From positions 18,419,732 to 18,483,731 of the forward strand of contig NC_040016.1 in NCBI RefSeq assembly GCF_000972845.2: a stretch of DNA of 64,000 nucleotides, read 5' to 3'. Within the stretch, counting starts at the first letter, position 1. Each line of letters opens with the position of its first letter. The notes below the pieces were generated by a model. That model saw only the letters and a program-made list of their open reading frames with translations. It made no database searches and had not been told where the DNA came from. The stretch comes from Larimichthys crocea. Taxonomy: Eukaryota > Chordata > Actinopteri > Sciaenidae. Below are positions 46,814 through 60,583 of this stretch, piece after piece. The translations under genes and the position numbers were made by a program.

Positions 46814-49800
46814 ATGGCCACGCATGACGACACAGAGGGCTCTTTGACTCCTGTGGATTTTATCCAGCTGCAACAATACATGGAGTGTAAGTCTCAACAA
46901 CTATTCATATTTCTGTTCATGTCAGTACTGCATGTACTCTGTTGCCCATAAAGTTGGATTAATTTTCTTTTTATTCCACATCATTTATACACATCAGGTT
47001 AATTGTGGTTTAATTTTCACTGTGATATGTTTATAAGAGATTGATCAATTAAGTTTTGAGGAGATGCATTTTATCTATCAAGAGTAAATCAAATCGTCAC
47101 AATCATTTCATGAGAAGAGGTACAAATATTTAATTCCAACTTTAAGGGCAACAGTGTATAACATAAAGAGACCAGCTGAAGAGTTTTAAATACAGTGTAT
47201 AACATAAAGAGACCAGCTGAAGAGTTTTAAATCAGTCCGAATATTTATTCTACGTGTAAAACTGTCTTTGTATCCACTTGTGACTGAATGCATGCATGTG
47301 AGGTTTTCAGAAGTATCAGTACTTTTTTTGATACCACGATACAACAATATCATTTAATTGTTAATCAATCCTACGTGTGTGAAACTGCACAATGAAACAA
47401 TGAGGAAGAAAATCAACTGGTCATCATGGTGTGTTTGATGACCCTTTCTCTATTAGCAGTGTGTGCAAAAAAGAAGAAGAAGAAGAAGAAGATGCTTTCG
47501 TGTACCTTAAACTTTTTCTTTCGTTTTGCTGTGGTATTTTTTTAAATTCCAGCATGTGTCAAAGTTTCAAATCTAATATCATGGCAGCCTTGCATGTACA
47601 TAAAGAATATTGCAGTGATGAAATGTAACTAAGTACATTAACTCAAGTCCTGTACTTGAGTACTTTACTTAAATGTTTCCATTTTACTTTGACTCCAGCT
47701 ACTGGTTACTTTGCTGATTGAGATTTTAAATACAAAAAAACATAATCACTTCCTAAAATGTGACACGTTATTACAGATTAAACCATCCAACTGTATATAA
47801 TGTAATTAACATTAGTTCAAGCTAGAGCAACTGCAGCAGTAGACTACTACTACTGTCCACATTAATGTATTAATCAGTAGTAATAGTGAAATAACTCACC
47901 TTAATATACGTATAACAATCACAGGTGCCATTTGTCTTTTACCTTTGATACTTTAAGTACATTATGTAATGGTTTAATAGTATTTTTACACAGTTGTATG
48001 ATATTTTCACTTAAATCAAACAATCTAAAATACTTCTTCCGACACTGATGATTAGGAGAAGCTGTGAGAAAAGTCGGCACACAATGGTTGGATCACTGAT
48101 AGAGGAAATGAACAAAGACAACAAAATGTTCACACATAAATCAGTAACAATATTATATTCTTTCAGTTTTGATGTCCAGCAGAGAAAAGTAAAAGGTAAA
48201 ATACTGAAACATTTTCTTCCTGTTTGCTGATTTTTTTAGAAACTGATGGAGCGTGCAAACTTTTCTTATAGCTGATGGTTCACTGATAATGTGTTTCCAG
48301 CTACTTTCAAACTTGAGAATGTCTCCTTAGGGAAATCGATCACTTCACCACCTAAAAACTGAAAGCGGCACTAAGCATCAAAAATTATTGACTGCAGAAG
48401 TTTCTGTTATTCACGCACCATCAGCTCAAAGACACACTCCATAATGTTTCTCTGGAGGATGATCAGCATCAACACGAAAACACAAAAAAACTGAAAAGTG
48501 CATGGTCTGGCGCCTGTGAGCTGATAGGGAATTTGATAGACCTGTTCACAGGAAACTAAAAGTGGTGCATAGCTAAAAATATTCTGCCGTGGACTCAGAG
48601 GCTTTGAAAGAAATGAAATGGGTGTGTAGGCTTTTAGTGTCCGGCAGGAGGGAGGGAGGAGGTATTTGCACAGTTGGATAATGGATGAATGGATAATTGC
48701 ACCTGCTCCTTTTTGGACCTGAGAAAAACTCCTCTGGCAGCACCTCTGTTTTCACAATTTGTTCCCTGCTTCAGACTCGAGACAAATGGCACATAGACGA
48801 AAGCATTAATTGATTACTAAGCTTCCCTGTTCTCAGTTTTTACTGTTGAACTTTTCCCTTTTTCGTCAGGCATGTTCGTAACAGACTGATTCATATCAGG
48901 TATTGCATTTTTTCCTCATGCCTCTTTTTGGATTTGTTCCCCATTGCAGACAGCACGTTGAGGGTGAAAGATGTGATTAAGGAGTTTCACCCTGGGGGTC
49001 GGCTGAGCCAGCACAGCTTTGGAGAGGTAATGCGACAGCGCTCTGCTTTTCTGGACAGTAATACATGTCGTTTTAGTAGTAATACAGTAATACACTTTAT
49101 TTTAAAGCAGAATAATAATCTCTTGTTTGTTCGAATGTGTTTTGGAGGAGAGCGATTGAATTTGGAGAGAAAATAGGAATTTCATCAAAAGAAAATGTTT
49201 CATTAAACCCAGGTTTATATTTATTTATTATTCATTTAATATTGGAAACTTTATTCTCCTGCATTCTGATTGTGCATGCTTGGTTTCATTTGAGGTGAAA
49301 GAATTTAACACTGTCTCATTTTCTCTGTACATATAATTAGTTCCAAAATGTTTTCCCCTGGAAACCTTATATGAAAACAAGAGGAAAAGTATTACAGTAA
49401 AATGAAAGCATTGTTGTTTTTGACCCTGAGTCTAATTTCTTTCCACAGTGCGTCGATGCTGTGGGCTTCTGTCTCTTTCTCAAGACCTACCTAGAAGTGG
49501 ATGACTTCCCTGCAGATTTCTGCCAACACCTTTTTCAGTATTTTCAACAGGTAGAGCAGGATGGGTCCACAAAGGGCCCTCTGCCCAAAGGAGGTAAATT
49601 ATTTTGAAAGTCACAGCTTACGTCAAATCTCTTCGGTCACGCTCAGATGGGTGTGATAAGTGTGTTTGGCAATGCACCACAAATCACATCTCTTTCCTGT
49701 TGGACACCTCGTCCAACGGCCACCCTTTTTGCTACTTTGTTTTTTTTTAAATCTTGTAGTGCTATGACGCAGGAATGAGGCCGGTCGTAGACAAAGATTT

Positions 49801-52800
49801 GGAGATTAGTGGATCCAGCAACCAGTCTATGTTAAAATATTTGCTTTTATACTGCAGAACTAAAACCTTAGAAAGCAATGAATGTTTCCAGTTTGGTCAA
49901 AAGGTTTTGTTCGTTTCTTTATTTTCAGGCGGGGTCTATCTTCGTGACGTGTCCTGTTACTTCTCAGTGCTGGAGGAAGGACAGCCACGTGAGAAGCTCG
50001 AATGTAGGTTTCATCATCTACCTTGTTTATTATAGTGCATTCACCGCTGATAAATGATTGATGAAAGGATGATCTGAGAAAATGAAACATGGTTGGATCA
50101 CTGACTGACTTTTTTTCCCCTTTCCAGTCACGTTCAAACTTTACGATAAAGACTGCAACGGACTCCTGGACAGCTCTGTAAGTTACTCCCAATCACGGAT
50201 CTTTGTTTTGATGTATGCTTACTTAGTTGACCGGTTTGTGACTTACAGCACGCAGCAAAATGATGGTAATAATGTAAACCCTGTTGTCTCTACATCAGGA
50301 GGTGGATCGTATAATCACCCAAATGATGCGAGCTGCTGATTACCTGGGCTGGGACGTGACTGAACTCAGACCAGTATGAGTCTCTTCTTGATGTCTTTTC
50401 ATTTTTTAAAGATTTCACTAATAGCATTTTTAATCTATTATGAAATAATTCGATCTGATCTAATGTTTTTGACACATAGGAGGGTTAAAGTAAGTGTTTG
50501 TTTTACATCAGAAAGACATTTACCACACTTCAGGCTTCAGGAGATGAAATAACAAATAGATGCTTTTGTAATTGGACAGGTGCTCAAAGACATGATGACA
50601 GCGATCGATGTGGATGACAGCGAGACCGTCACTCTGGAGGAATGGGTGAAGGGAGGCATGAACAATGTGCCTTTGCTTGTTCTGCTTGGGCTGAAGGTGA
50701 CAGAACAAACATCTGACTCCACATATAACACACTTTTGTGTTCTTAGTAAACCAGTGACCAGTGTGATCGCTCATCCTGTTTAACATATTCTTTTCCCCT
50801 TCGCCCTGAAGATGACAGAGAGGGATGGGCAGCATATTTGGAGGATGAAGCACTTTAACAAGCCGACGTATTGCAGTGTGTGTCAGAGCATGCTGCTCGG
50901 CCTCGGAAAGCAGGGACTCTGCTGCTCCTGTAAGAGCTCACAGCCGCCATCAGGGGGCAGCCACACACCTCATACGCAGCGTTAATGAAGTGGAGGAGTC
51001 ACATCATTTTCTAATTCACTTGTGCTATCTCTTATTTGTCACTGCAGCATTCCTTATTCTCCTTTTTCTCCTCCAGGTTGCAAGTACACCGTCCACAGTC
51101 AGTGTGCCAACAAGAATCCCGAACCCTGTGCTCGTACCTTCGTCAAATCTAAAAAGGACATTGGCGTAAGGAGCCCAACAACCCCATGTCTTGAATTGGT
51201 TTGGTTTTAATTCTATTTTTTAAACATTTGAGTTTTAAATCGAGTGATATTCTATTTTCTCGTCATTGCCAACAAATCCCGTGAAAAGACCAAAATCAGG
51301 CAGCTCTTTATCTTTAGAAACAGGCCACAAACATACAGCTTCACTCTTAATAAAGGCTTAGTAATTTAATATAAGTAAATAATGCATTTGACAGGGACTA
51401 TTACCATGTGCGGCTGTGCGGAGTGAGTATTTCTGGCAGTCAGATGGACTGACGTAAACGACAGTATGCATGCAAATCTTTGCTGATATTTGTCATGTGA
51501 ATAATGAATTTATGTGAGATCTCTGCCGACTGACCAGAAACCAAATGGCAGTAACACTGAACACATTAACAACAGGGAACATTACAGTGCATTAGTCAGT
51601 AAGTACAACCCATCAGTGTGTTTTTTTTTAGTGCAGATTAAAGCCAGCACAGTCTGCTCTGTGCATCTGTTAAATGTCCTGATTTTGTACGAGCGTAGAC
51701 AATGATCTGTTCACTGTCACAGCCAATCCTCAACTGCTCTGCGAGGTTTGAGGTGCCTTTAGGGATATTTGATCCGTCTGCCTGTCAAAAAAAATCCTAA
51801 ACTTGAAACTGTCTGTAACTTCCACAGCTGCTCTACGGAGCAAAACAAGATCTCAACCTCCCTTTTTCTGCTCCTCTGTATCTCAGGTGGCAGCTCACGA
51901 CTGGATCAGAGCTGACGGTAACACCACCAAATGTCAGGTCTGCCACAAGAAGATCAAAACTTTAGCGGGGAGGTGTTGTGTGTGGTGCCAGGAGATGGTG
52001 AGGACTTGATGAAGGATTTAAATGATATGCATAAAGACTTAAATAATATGCATAAAGTTCACTGAGTCTCGTGTCTTTTTTAAGCGTCATGATGAGTGCG
52101 TCCTCTCTGGCTTATCGACCTGCGATTGCGGGCCACTGAGAGATCATATACTGCCTCCATGGGCCATACACGCCGTCTCAAAGGTAAAATAATCAGTTTA
52201 TATAAAGAAAAACAGAGGATTATTGTTAGTTACTTATCTGTTTGATGGTTAATTGCCCATTATCTCCTGCAGGAGGAGGACACCAGCTTGTTGAATGTCA
52301 CTCCTGATGGCCACATCTTGCAGGTCTGCTCGTACCAAATCTTCCTCCACACTTTTATTCCTTTTCCAACTGTACACCCATGTGTTTTCTCTGCGAGGTT
52401 TCTTTCAAGTGGTCTCGTCAAACTACCATCTGCATATCATTGCTTTTGGGAGAATCTCCAAATTTTAGTGATTTGTCATGTTGCTTTTCATGTTTTAAAA
52501 GGACTGTAGACTCAGCGTCAGCGTGTTGAATGGACAAATACATCTGCCATGGTTATGTCTGCTTCCGCAGGGAACAAGCCCACTGATCCAGTATTTAATT
52601 TTTGGGGGGCCATATGCTCACTTCCTGTAAGCTTGAAAAGTGGAAGTTGGTTTGTTACCTCCTTCATAGAGAGCAGCAGCTGTTAGAAGCCCAAAATCGT
52701 GTTGGCTTCAATCTGTTCCAATGGTAACAAGTTTTCATGGCTGCTGAGCAAAAGTACCAAACTTACTCCCGCAGAAAAAATCCACATAAAATATGGCTAA

Positions 52801-55486
52801 ATACATGGCTTCAGCTCAGCATTCAAAGCCACAATTTGTCAGTTGATTATTCCTGAAATCTAAAAACATGTGCCCACGGCGATTACAGTATATAATCAGA
52901 ATGTTTTAAATATTAAAACAAGCGGATCTCTGTAACTGAAACTTTGGTTTTTGGTGTAGAAGCCATGCGACATGGTGGTCATGCATAAATCAGGCTAAAC
53001 CCTATAAAGTCTCGGACTCACAGCATATACGCTTACATGTTGTATTTTTATGGAGTAATTTTTATCGTATTTTTCTTCAGATTGTTCCAATTCCAGACAC
53101 CCACCCTCTGCTGGTGTTCGTAAACCCAAAAAGTGGAGGAAAGCAGGGTGAACGGTAAACAGCACAATATGTTTGTGTCATTTCTTTTTTCATTTCTAGA
53201 ACATAAATATGCTCCCCGTTCACTTTCTTTCTCTCTGGATGTGTTTCTCTTTTTCGTTTTTGACAGAGTGCTCAGGAAGTTTCAGTACCTGCTGAACCCT
53301 CGTCAAGTGTACAACCTGTCCAACGGAGGTCCTGCACCGGGGTACAGCGCACTTTCACCACTGTAGGACTTACATTTGGACTTGTTTTCTTTATGTTAAT
53401 GTCGTCTTTTGTTTGTTTCTTCAGACTGCACTTCTTCCGCAATCTGCACGAGTACAGGATCTTGGCATGTGGAGGAGACGGCACTGTCGGGTGGCTCCTG
53501 GACGCTATAGGTACTGTAGGTCCTTTTGGGCTTTCAGAGAGGTAATTAAATCATCTCTAAGGATGAATAACATGCCTGTGATTTCAGACAAAGAAGGCCT
53601 CCCAGTGCGTCCTCCTGTAGCTGTCCTGCCTCTGGGCACTGGGAATGACCTGGCTCGCTGTCTACGCTGGGGAGGAGGTAACACCAACAACGCATTAACT
53701 CAACCCTCACTGGTATTGGCACAGACATTGGAGCCTTTATACACTTTCCTTTGTAATCCTGTGAAAGGCTACGAGGGGTCAGACTTGAGAGAGATTCTGA
53801 AGGAGATCGAAGCCAGCGAGTTGATTCCCATGGACCGCTGGAGCATCCAGGTGATACCAGACGACCCCCAAGAGGTTGGAGACCCTGTGCCCTACGAGAT
53901 CATCAACAACTACTTCTCTGTGGGAGTGGTGAGTCACTACCACATGGTTATTGATTGATTTCTGATTGAAAGAAACACAAATACATTGCCTAAAATATGA
54001 GTGCATTTGTGTCCATGTGAGCAGGATGCCTCTATTGCTCATCGCTTCCACTCCATGAGAGAGAAACACCCCCAGAGGTTCAACAGCAGGTGAGGATTCA
54101 CACCGACTGTATGACTGTATCTAGTCTAACAAAGACGTTTTAACCAATAGAGTTATGGTTCTCTGTTGTTTTTAAGAATGAAGAACAAACTTTGGTATTT
54201 TGAATTTGCCACTTCTGAGACCATCTCCGCCTCCTGCAAGAAGCTGATGGAGTGTTTCACGATCGAGGTTCAAAACTAATTTGCACTTCGCCTTAATTGC
54301 TTGCTTTTGTTCAGTTGTGTGTATAGAAAACCACCTGTTGTTTTGCTTCCACCAGTGTTGTGGCAAATCGCTGGACCTAAGCGGCATGTCTTTGGAGGGC
54401 ATAGCTGTCCTCAATATACCCAGCATGCACGGAGGCTCCAATCTCTGGGGCGAGTCCAAGAAGCCTGACGGCGTGCAGGAGGTGGAGCAGAGTGAGGTCA
54501 TCACTGACCCTGAACTTCTCAAAACGATCTCTCAAGGTGAGACTCGGCTTTTTATGGCATCCAGATGTTGTCGATAATCCCTTCCTGGCCTTCTGAATTT
54601 GATCTGTGGGTGTGTTCTTCTCAGACATGAGTGATAAGCGTTTGGAGGTGGTGGGGCTGGAAGGAGTCATAGAGATGGGACAAATCTACACTGGACTGAA
54701 GAGCGCCGGGCGCAGACTGGCACAAACTTCCCAAATTACCATCAGGTTTTGTACATGGATGACAGAAATAACAATAACAGCTTCACACAACAACACCACA
54801 CACAACAGGCTCTAAATTAACCACAGAGTGGGATCCGAAAGATAAAATTAAACATCGTAAACTAGATTGTATGTGGTTATAGTTTGCTTTATATTGTCAG
54901 GTGGTATTTATCCTCGCTGTGCAGCTTGGTGTCAACATACACTCATCTGACATAATGCTCGCATACAGTATAAATAGTACATTATAATTAACTCTCTCTC
55001 CTCTCCATGTGCAGGACAAGCAAAGCTCTGCCCATGCAAATCGATGGGGAGCCCTGGATGCAGCCTCCGTGCACTGTAAGTGTTATTACCAGTCTAATTC
55101 AGTTTGTCAAGACATTACATGTTATACCTATTGGGCAACTGAGCCACTGCACCTTTGTTCTCGCTGATCGTCTGACGTCATTTAATGCCAGGTCGGGTTC
55201 AGTGCTTAGGGCTGAGGGTGGATGCTGGAATTGGGCCAGAGGAATACAGGAAATGATGTGTCTTCAAAGTAAAAGCACACATGTAATCCATATTAGGATA
55301 ATGCTTGTTTTACTAACAATCTAGATGGATTTTTTTTGTATTTTATCATATATTACAATTCAATTTTCATGAACCAAAACATGTTTTCTTTTTCATTTAT
55401 TATAGATCCACATAACTCACAAGAATCAAGCTAACATGCTGGCCGCTCCGCCAACAAAACCATCCGGCTTTTTTCACCTCAAGTAG
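46814..55486 (+). CDS. dgka: diacylglycerol kinase alpha (type I, calcium-regulated)
   Basis: Coding exons: 46814-46886, 48950-49026, 49449-49593, 49929-50003, 50128-50177, 50299-50373, 50580-50696, 50812-50929, 51077-51165, 51887-51997, 52085-52183, 52273-52323, 53081-53154, 53267-53341, 53425-53510, 53588-53677, 53768-53928, 54025-54089, 54177-54267, 54356-54536, 54625-54745, 55015-55075, 55406-55486. All phases agree, giving about 721 aa (human 735). Domains in order: recoverin-homology N-terminus; two EF hands (130-141 and 175-186); two C1 zinc fingers (from His212 and His277); catalytic domain from about 367 with [12 protein letters not shown], the GGDGT loop at 426-430 and [10 protein letters not shown]; accessory domain with [13 protein letters not shown]. 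The enzyme phosphorylates diacylglycerol to phosphatidic acid at membranes and damps DAG signalling. EF hand 2 has Glu instead of the usual Gly at loop position 6. The related dgkb/dgkg are less similar at the N-terminus. Confidence 0.96.
47145..47232. repeat. tandem duplication of about 43 bases in dgka intron 1
   Basis: The unit ACAGTGTATAACATAAAGAG ... GAAGAGTTTTAAAT occurs twice in direct succession with no visible difference. Confidence 0.85.
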
Positions 55487-55754
55487 ATTCACAGTTCCAC
55501 CCAGGGGTCACAGCAGACCACCGCATTACTGTGAAAATGATGCAGGATGAGTATTTAAAAGAGAAAGTCCATCGCTGAGTGTGTGTAACTGTGTGTTTTT
55601 ATTATTATTTAGTATTATTGTGTATGTCTTTTGCACTCAATCCCTGGCATAAGACACAAAAATGCAAATTTCACTACTCGAGTAGTAGATTCTAGTCCGA
55701 TCGTTGCTATTGTGTGCCAACTTCAATGTACTGCGTCCATTTTACGTTTTTGTA

Positions 55755-55760
55755 AATAAA
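55755..55760 (+). terminator. dgka: polyadenylation signal of dgka
   Basis: AATAAA lies 269 bases after the stop codon, in an otherwise AT-rich 3-prime UTR, followed by GT-rich sequence. Confidence 0.6.
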
Positions 55761-57086
55761 AGAGCAGAGCATGGTCTATCCACAGTGTACGATAAGGAAT
55801 ATATTATATTATGTTGTGATAGCTTTTATGTTGCCATCGTGTCTTGTCTTGAGTTTCACGTGTACTTCCAAATGCAGCTGGTGATGAACTGGCTTTGTTC
55901 AGCCTTCAGAAGCTCGCAGCAGCTCACCTCGTTGAACAGCGCTTTCCTACCTGTCTCTTCTTGTGTCTTTCATTGTCAGTGTTTATCCAGCTCAAAGAAA
56001 CATGTATTTATATTTATTCCCGTGTTTATTTTTTACATAAATAATGCAAGAAACACTTGATTGAATGTGACTGAATGTGGTTTTATAAAGATTTGCTTGA
56101 CAGCCTGAGAGCATTGGGCGGAAAGGCTCTGCCAAATTCAGTTTAACTAAGTTAAAATTTAATTTAGTATAAAAACAGCATCCGATTGTATTAAATACAT
56201 TAAGACATACTGGATAAGAGTAATGTTGTCGTCCTGTAAGTCCTCTTGATTAGGCTTCTTAAAAGCAGTCACAAAACACACAAAAACCTGGTGTAATATA
56301 ATGAAATCGTGCAAAATGTAATAAACATTTTGTGACTGGGAAAATGTTGGGAAACGTATGCTACAGTTAAGATTTTGTTTCAGTGATGTGCATGTCTCGA
56401 ACTTTCAGAAGTCAGTTTTGTGTTGGATTTTCAGTGTATTCATGTGCATGTATCACGCTCGTATGTTCATTTATTACCGTGTCTTATTGTCAAATTGTCA
56501 AATTGTGCTGTTGTCCCTTGGATGTGTGTCTTGGCAGTAATGTATACTCATGTTGACAACATTTATTGTCCTCAGACTGACGACCTGGTGAATGGGCAGA
56601 TAAAGGAAATAATCACAATCTGTTGTTCCACTGCAAGTCTTTTGATTTAAGATTTCTCTTTTCATCAGATCTTTTTGTTTTTGTGGGGATCTTACTGTAT
56701 TTTGCAGCTGAAAATGAAGCTCTCAAAGCTGTACCTGAAATATTACTTCATCATATAAATTACAGATCTTAATAATATGCTGCTTGCACTTTTAATTTCC
56801 TGAAAAACAATGACTGTAAGCACAGTCGACTGATGCTTATATGTTTTAAACAATGCCTACATTGTATGAAGCGCTGACTTTATTTGAAATGTACACAATT
56901 ATACTCTGCAAGCAGCCCACTTCCACTGAAATTCTACTGAAAGAAGTTGCTTAAATCTCCTTAACACCAAAGCATGACAGCATGGTGAGGCAGGCTTTGC
57001 ATCAGTGTGGGAGGGGAAGCAGGCGGACTAATCCAGAAGAGGAAACAGCAAAGGTTCAGTTCAGGGTAGATGGTGTGTGTGTGTGC

Positions 57087-57142
<56 letters not shown>

Positions 57143-58940
57143 CACACTTGCAATCTCTTGGAATAAAGCATCAAACATAAAGAGTGACTGACACCGAGGG
57201 TTGGGTGGGTTGATGGTGCAAAGAGCACTGAGGGGAGCTGGTGGAAAATAAAGATTAAACAAACATATTTTCATATGCATGCACGACAAATGAATATCAG
57301 AATGCAAATTTTAAAAAAAAGTAAATGTAACAATCTTATATTTAGACGTGGACAAGTCTAGTTGGACTTGTTTTGAGATTAAAAGGATTATCCAGTATCA
57401 ATGAAGCAAGACGCTCATTCACTGTGGTAAATGTCACAGCCTTTGTCTTATTTATTATCAGACATACAGGACAAGTCAGTGAAATCTTGTTTTACATGTC
57501 TGTATAATGTTATGTTAACATTAACTGTCTATAAACTAAACTCACATACACATAAAAACGAGACAGAACAAGTCAGATTGTGGTAACGCTCCAGGGGCAT
57601 TAATCCAAAATGGGGCTGTGAAGAATTTCACAACATGTTTTCTTCTAAGTAGCAGTAATTGTATTCACTTCTGGATTATCGACAAAATATACTTAAAGTA
57701 CTCATAATGCAAAATAGACCATTTCAGACATATTGTCAGATTATAATCAATGTGTAAGCATCTTTTTTTTAATGTTGCAGCCTGTAAACGTGGCAGCTTA
57801 ACCCATTATAATACATTGAAATGTATTAGTTCATCTATATTTTGCATTAATATTCTGAAATCTGAAAAGTAACTAAAGCTGGCAAACAAAAGTAGTGGAG
57901 TAAAATATCCAACATTTGCCTCTAAAATGTGGAAGTAGATGAAGAATCTCGCAGAAAACACTTCTTGCATGAACAGCAACAGCTGTTTTTTACTATAAAA
58001 GTTGTAAAATTCTCTAGTTGCAGTAAACATACCTACCGCCGGTGCATTATGTGTCATGATTTAACTTGCCAGATGTGCTTTTTTAATTCCCGTGCAATGT
58101 TATAACAGTATGTTCGTGCTCTTTTGTCTGTGTATTTATGAAGTGCGTGTGATGTATGTCAGCCTGTGTGTGTTCTTGCATGAAGTCAAAGAGGTGTGCA
58201 GAAAGGACACGTCCAGTCTTGTCTAGTTATTTCATATTCATACTGTATACGACATTGTCACTCCAACCTCCAATTAACCTCATTAATTCCAGGCCTGTTT
58301 GTGCCGTCTTGTGAGAAAATCTCAACAGGTTCTCACCCTGAGTGACCCAGCTCGCTTTCTTCAAAGGGGTGGAAAAAGAAAGAAAGAAAGAAACCAGATC
58401 ACACTCAAAGTTCCCCAGAGAGGTTTCAAGTGGATACCCACAAATGTTAGGCTGTGTTTGGTTTTCTGGATGTTGTGGAAAGGTTACGACACAAGGGGTA
58501 TGGGGTGATTCTTAAACAGATGCTGACGAACAGACACCTGCAGCTGAGAGTGTGACATCCATAGTGTAAATTGTCTGATGATTGCATTACGATGTGTCAC
58601 CTCACACCTCTGATGTCTAATATTATTCACGATTAATCACTTTAAACTGGGTCCTATGTAATCCTCCCTAAGGTTGTAGTACTAGAAGATGAGTGTCCAC
58701 ATCAGTCGCTCACTTTATTGATCTCAGATGGGGCAGCTGGTGCTGCAGCAGTCAAACAGAAACAGAAGCAACCAAGCAATAAAGGTAAAACTATGCAAGA
58801 ATCCGAGGTTCAAAGTTTATTCTTGACCTGAGAAATATCAGCTGATCATGTGACTGAAGAAAAACGACTTGTCAATAACTGTTTCCAGTGTCAAGACTGA
58901 ATTATCTCAAACTTAATTTTTTGACGATGTGATCAAAGGC
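55761..58940. other. intergenic between dgka and nr4a1, left part
   Basis: No supported gene. A (GT)n microsatellite occupies about 57072-57141. Short open frames here are chance or repeat products. Confidence 0.55.
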
Positions 58941-58944
58941 TCCA

Positions 58945-59275
58945 GAACAGCTATTAAAGGTCCAGTCTGTAACATTTATGAGGATTTATTGACAGAAATT
59001 GAATATAATATTCATAACCATGTTTTTATTAGAATATGATCACAAATAAGAATCATTATGTTTTTATTTTTGCATTACAATTCGAGTCCACCACGTTGAA
59101 CTGCCAGACAGTGGCTCTATAGACAGAAACCACCTTACATGCTAAAAACACAGTATATCCTACACACCAAACTGTTAATGGACCATTATAAAATGTAAAA
59201 AATATGAGAAAACTCTTTATAAAAGATAAATAATGTTCAATATCAAACAAATAATAGTATGCAATATATAATCAT
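58945..59275. repeat. interspersed repeat also present in the stx16 intron
   Basis: It begins TTAAAGGTCCAGTCTGTAAC. Its right part (CACCAAACTGTTAATGGACC, then AATAATGTTCAATATCAAAC and AATAATAGTATG) recurs at about 41140-41280 inside the hAT-like element of stx16 intron 1. Confidence 0.65.
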
Positions 59276-59280
59276 ACAAA

Positions 59281-60045
59281 TAAAAGCATACATTCTATAT
59301 AATACAACCGTGTTACTGTGAAAACTCGCTGAAATTTAGTCCATCTAATTTCCATAAATTAACATATAGAGTATAATACGGGCGGTTTTTATATAATCCC
59401 AACAGCTTTTATATAAAAATGCCCACAAGTCAGTATAAAATCATAATCATAATCAATTTAATTCACCAGGCATGTGTGCTACACTTTGCTCTCGTGGTAC
59501 AAACATCATATATAGACATAGGTACAGTTAAAGGACATGCTAGAACAAAAACTATGTACATATAAAAGGTAATTATATATACATATATAATAAAGTGTTG
59601 CATATTTTCCTTGAAGAGTTTATTTAAGCAGAGGTTATGACTTTATTCTTCTCAAATAAAAGCATACATTCTATATGATACAACCGTGTTACTGTGAAAT
59701 AAATCACTGACATTGATTTAAAAATCACTGAAATTTAGTCCATCTAATAACAGAGTATAATACGGGTGATTTTTATATAACTCCAACAGTTTTTTTTATA
59801 TAAAAATGCCCACGAGTCAGTATAAAATCATAATCATAATCAATTTAATTCGCCAGGTATGTGTGCTACACTTTGCTCTCGTGCTACAAACATCATATAT
59901 AGACATAGGTAGAGTTAAAAAACAAAACATGACAGGTAAACAATGACATAAACAAGAACAAAAACTATGTACATATAAAAAGGTAATTATATACATATAT
60001 CTATAATAAAGTGTAGCATATTTTCATTGAAGAGGTTATTATCCC
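59281..60045. repeat. tandem duplication of about 370 bases upstream of nr4a1
   Basis: Copy one (59281-59631) and copy two (59656-60045) share in order TAAAAGCATACATTCTATAT, CAACCGTGTTACTGTGAAA, GAAATTTAGTCCATCTAAT, AGTATAATACGGG, AAATGCCCAC, TGTGTGCTACACTTTGCTCT and CATATATAGACATAGGTA. Differences are mostly small indels. Confidence 0.85.
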
Positions 60046-60172
60046 ATCTTTTTATGAAAGAAAACCCCCATCCAGGTGTTTCCTGGCACATCACGTGATA
60101 ACACACCTTCCTGCCGTACACGTGTGTAATATCATTTCCAGTCATAAAAACGTCCGCACCTCCAAACCTCGG

Positions 60173-60293
60173 CTATTTTTAGCGTTTTTTCATCTAGTAA
60201 TAGCCCCACGTGAGCGCCGCTGTCGTTGTCGGTTTATATTTAGCACGCACGCGCCCCCGGCTCTTGCGTCAATGGAATCCCGGTTGTGCGTCA
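60173..60293 (+). promoter_or_regulatory. nr4a1: nr4a1 promoter with two MEF2 sites and two TGCGTCA elements
   Basis: CTATTTTTAG (60173-60182) and TTATATTTAG (60234-60243) fit the MEF2 consensus YTAWWWWTAR. TGCGTCA occurs at 60265-60271 and 60287-60293, the AP-1/CRE-like element. The mammalian Nur77 promoter is known for paired MEF2 sites (calcium response) and AP1-like/CRE elements (growth factor and cAMP response), so the pattern fits immediate-early control of the downstream gene. Confidence 0.65.
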
Positions 60294-60399
60294 CACGGAA
60301 GAACGTCGGTGCCCGGACGCGCCGCTGATTGGCCGGCGACCCGGAACGTTCCACCGCCCCGTTCACCATGTTTGGGCATGGTCCCGCCTTATTGTCGAC

Positions 60400-60583
60400 G
60401 CAGCCGTGATAAAACAAGAGTGTATGGAGCGCGACTGTGTTGGTCTGACCCAGTGTGTGTGTGTGCGACTGTGTTTTTAATGAGTGTGTGTGCCCATAAG
60501 CAGCTGGCAGAGGTGACATTCATCAGTTTGACTCGTTTGGAATAAATGAAAAGCTTCAAATTCGGGATATTTACATGAACCAG
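60400..60583 (+). other. nr4a1: probable untranslated first exon of nr4a1
   Basis: The sequence after the promoter elements ends in GAACCAG|GTGAGTG, a strong donor at 60584. It is followed by a 1.46-kb intron reaching the acceptor before 62041. The transcription start was not determined. Confidence 0.5.

Noticed and set aside
54281..54577. Open frames overlapping dgka exons 19-21 on both strands
   Set aside because: Shadows of the true dgka reading frame.
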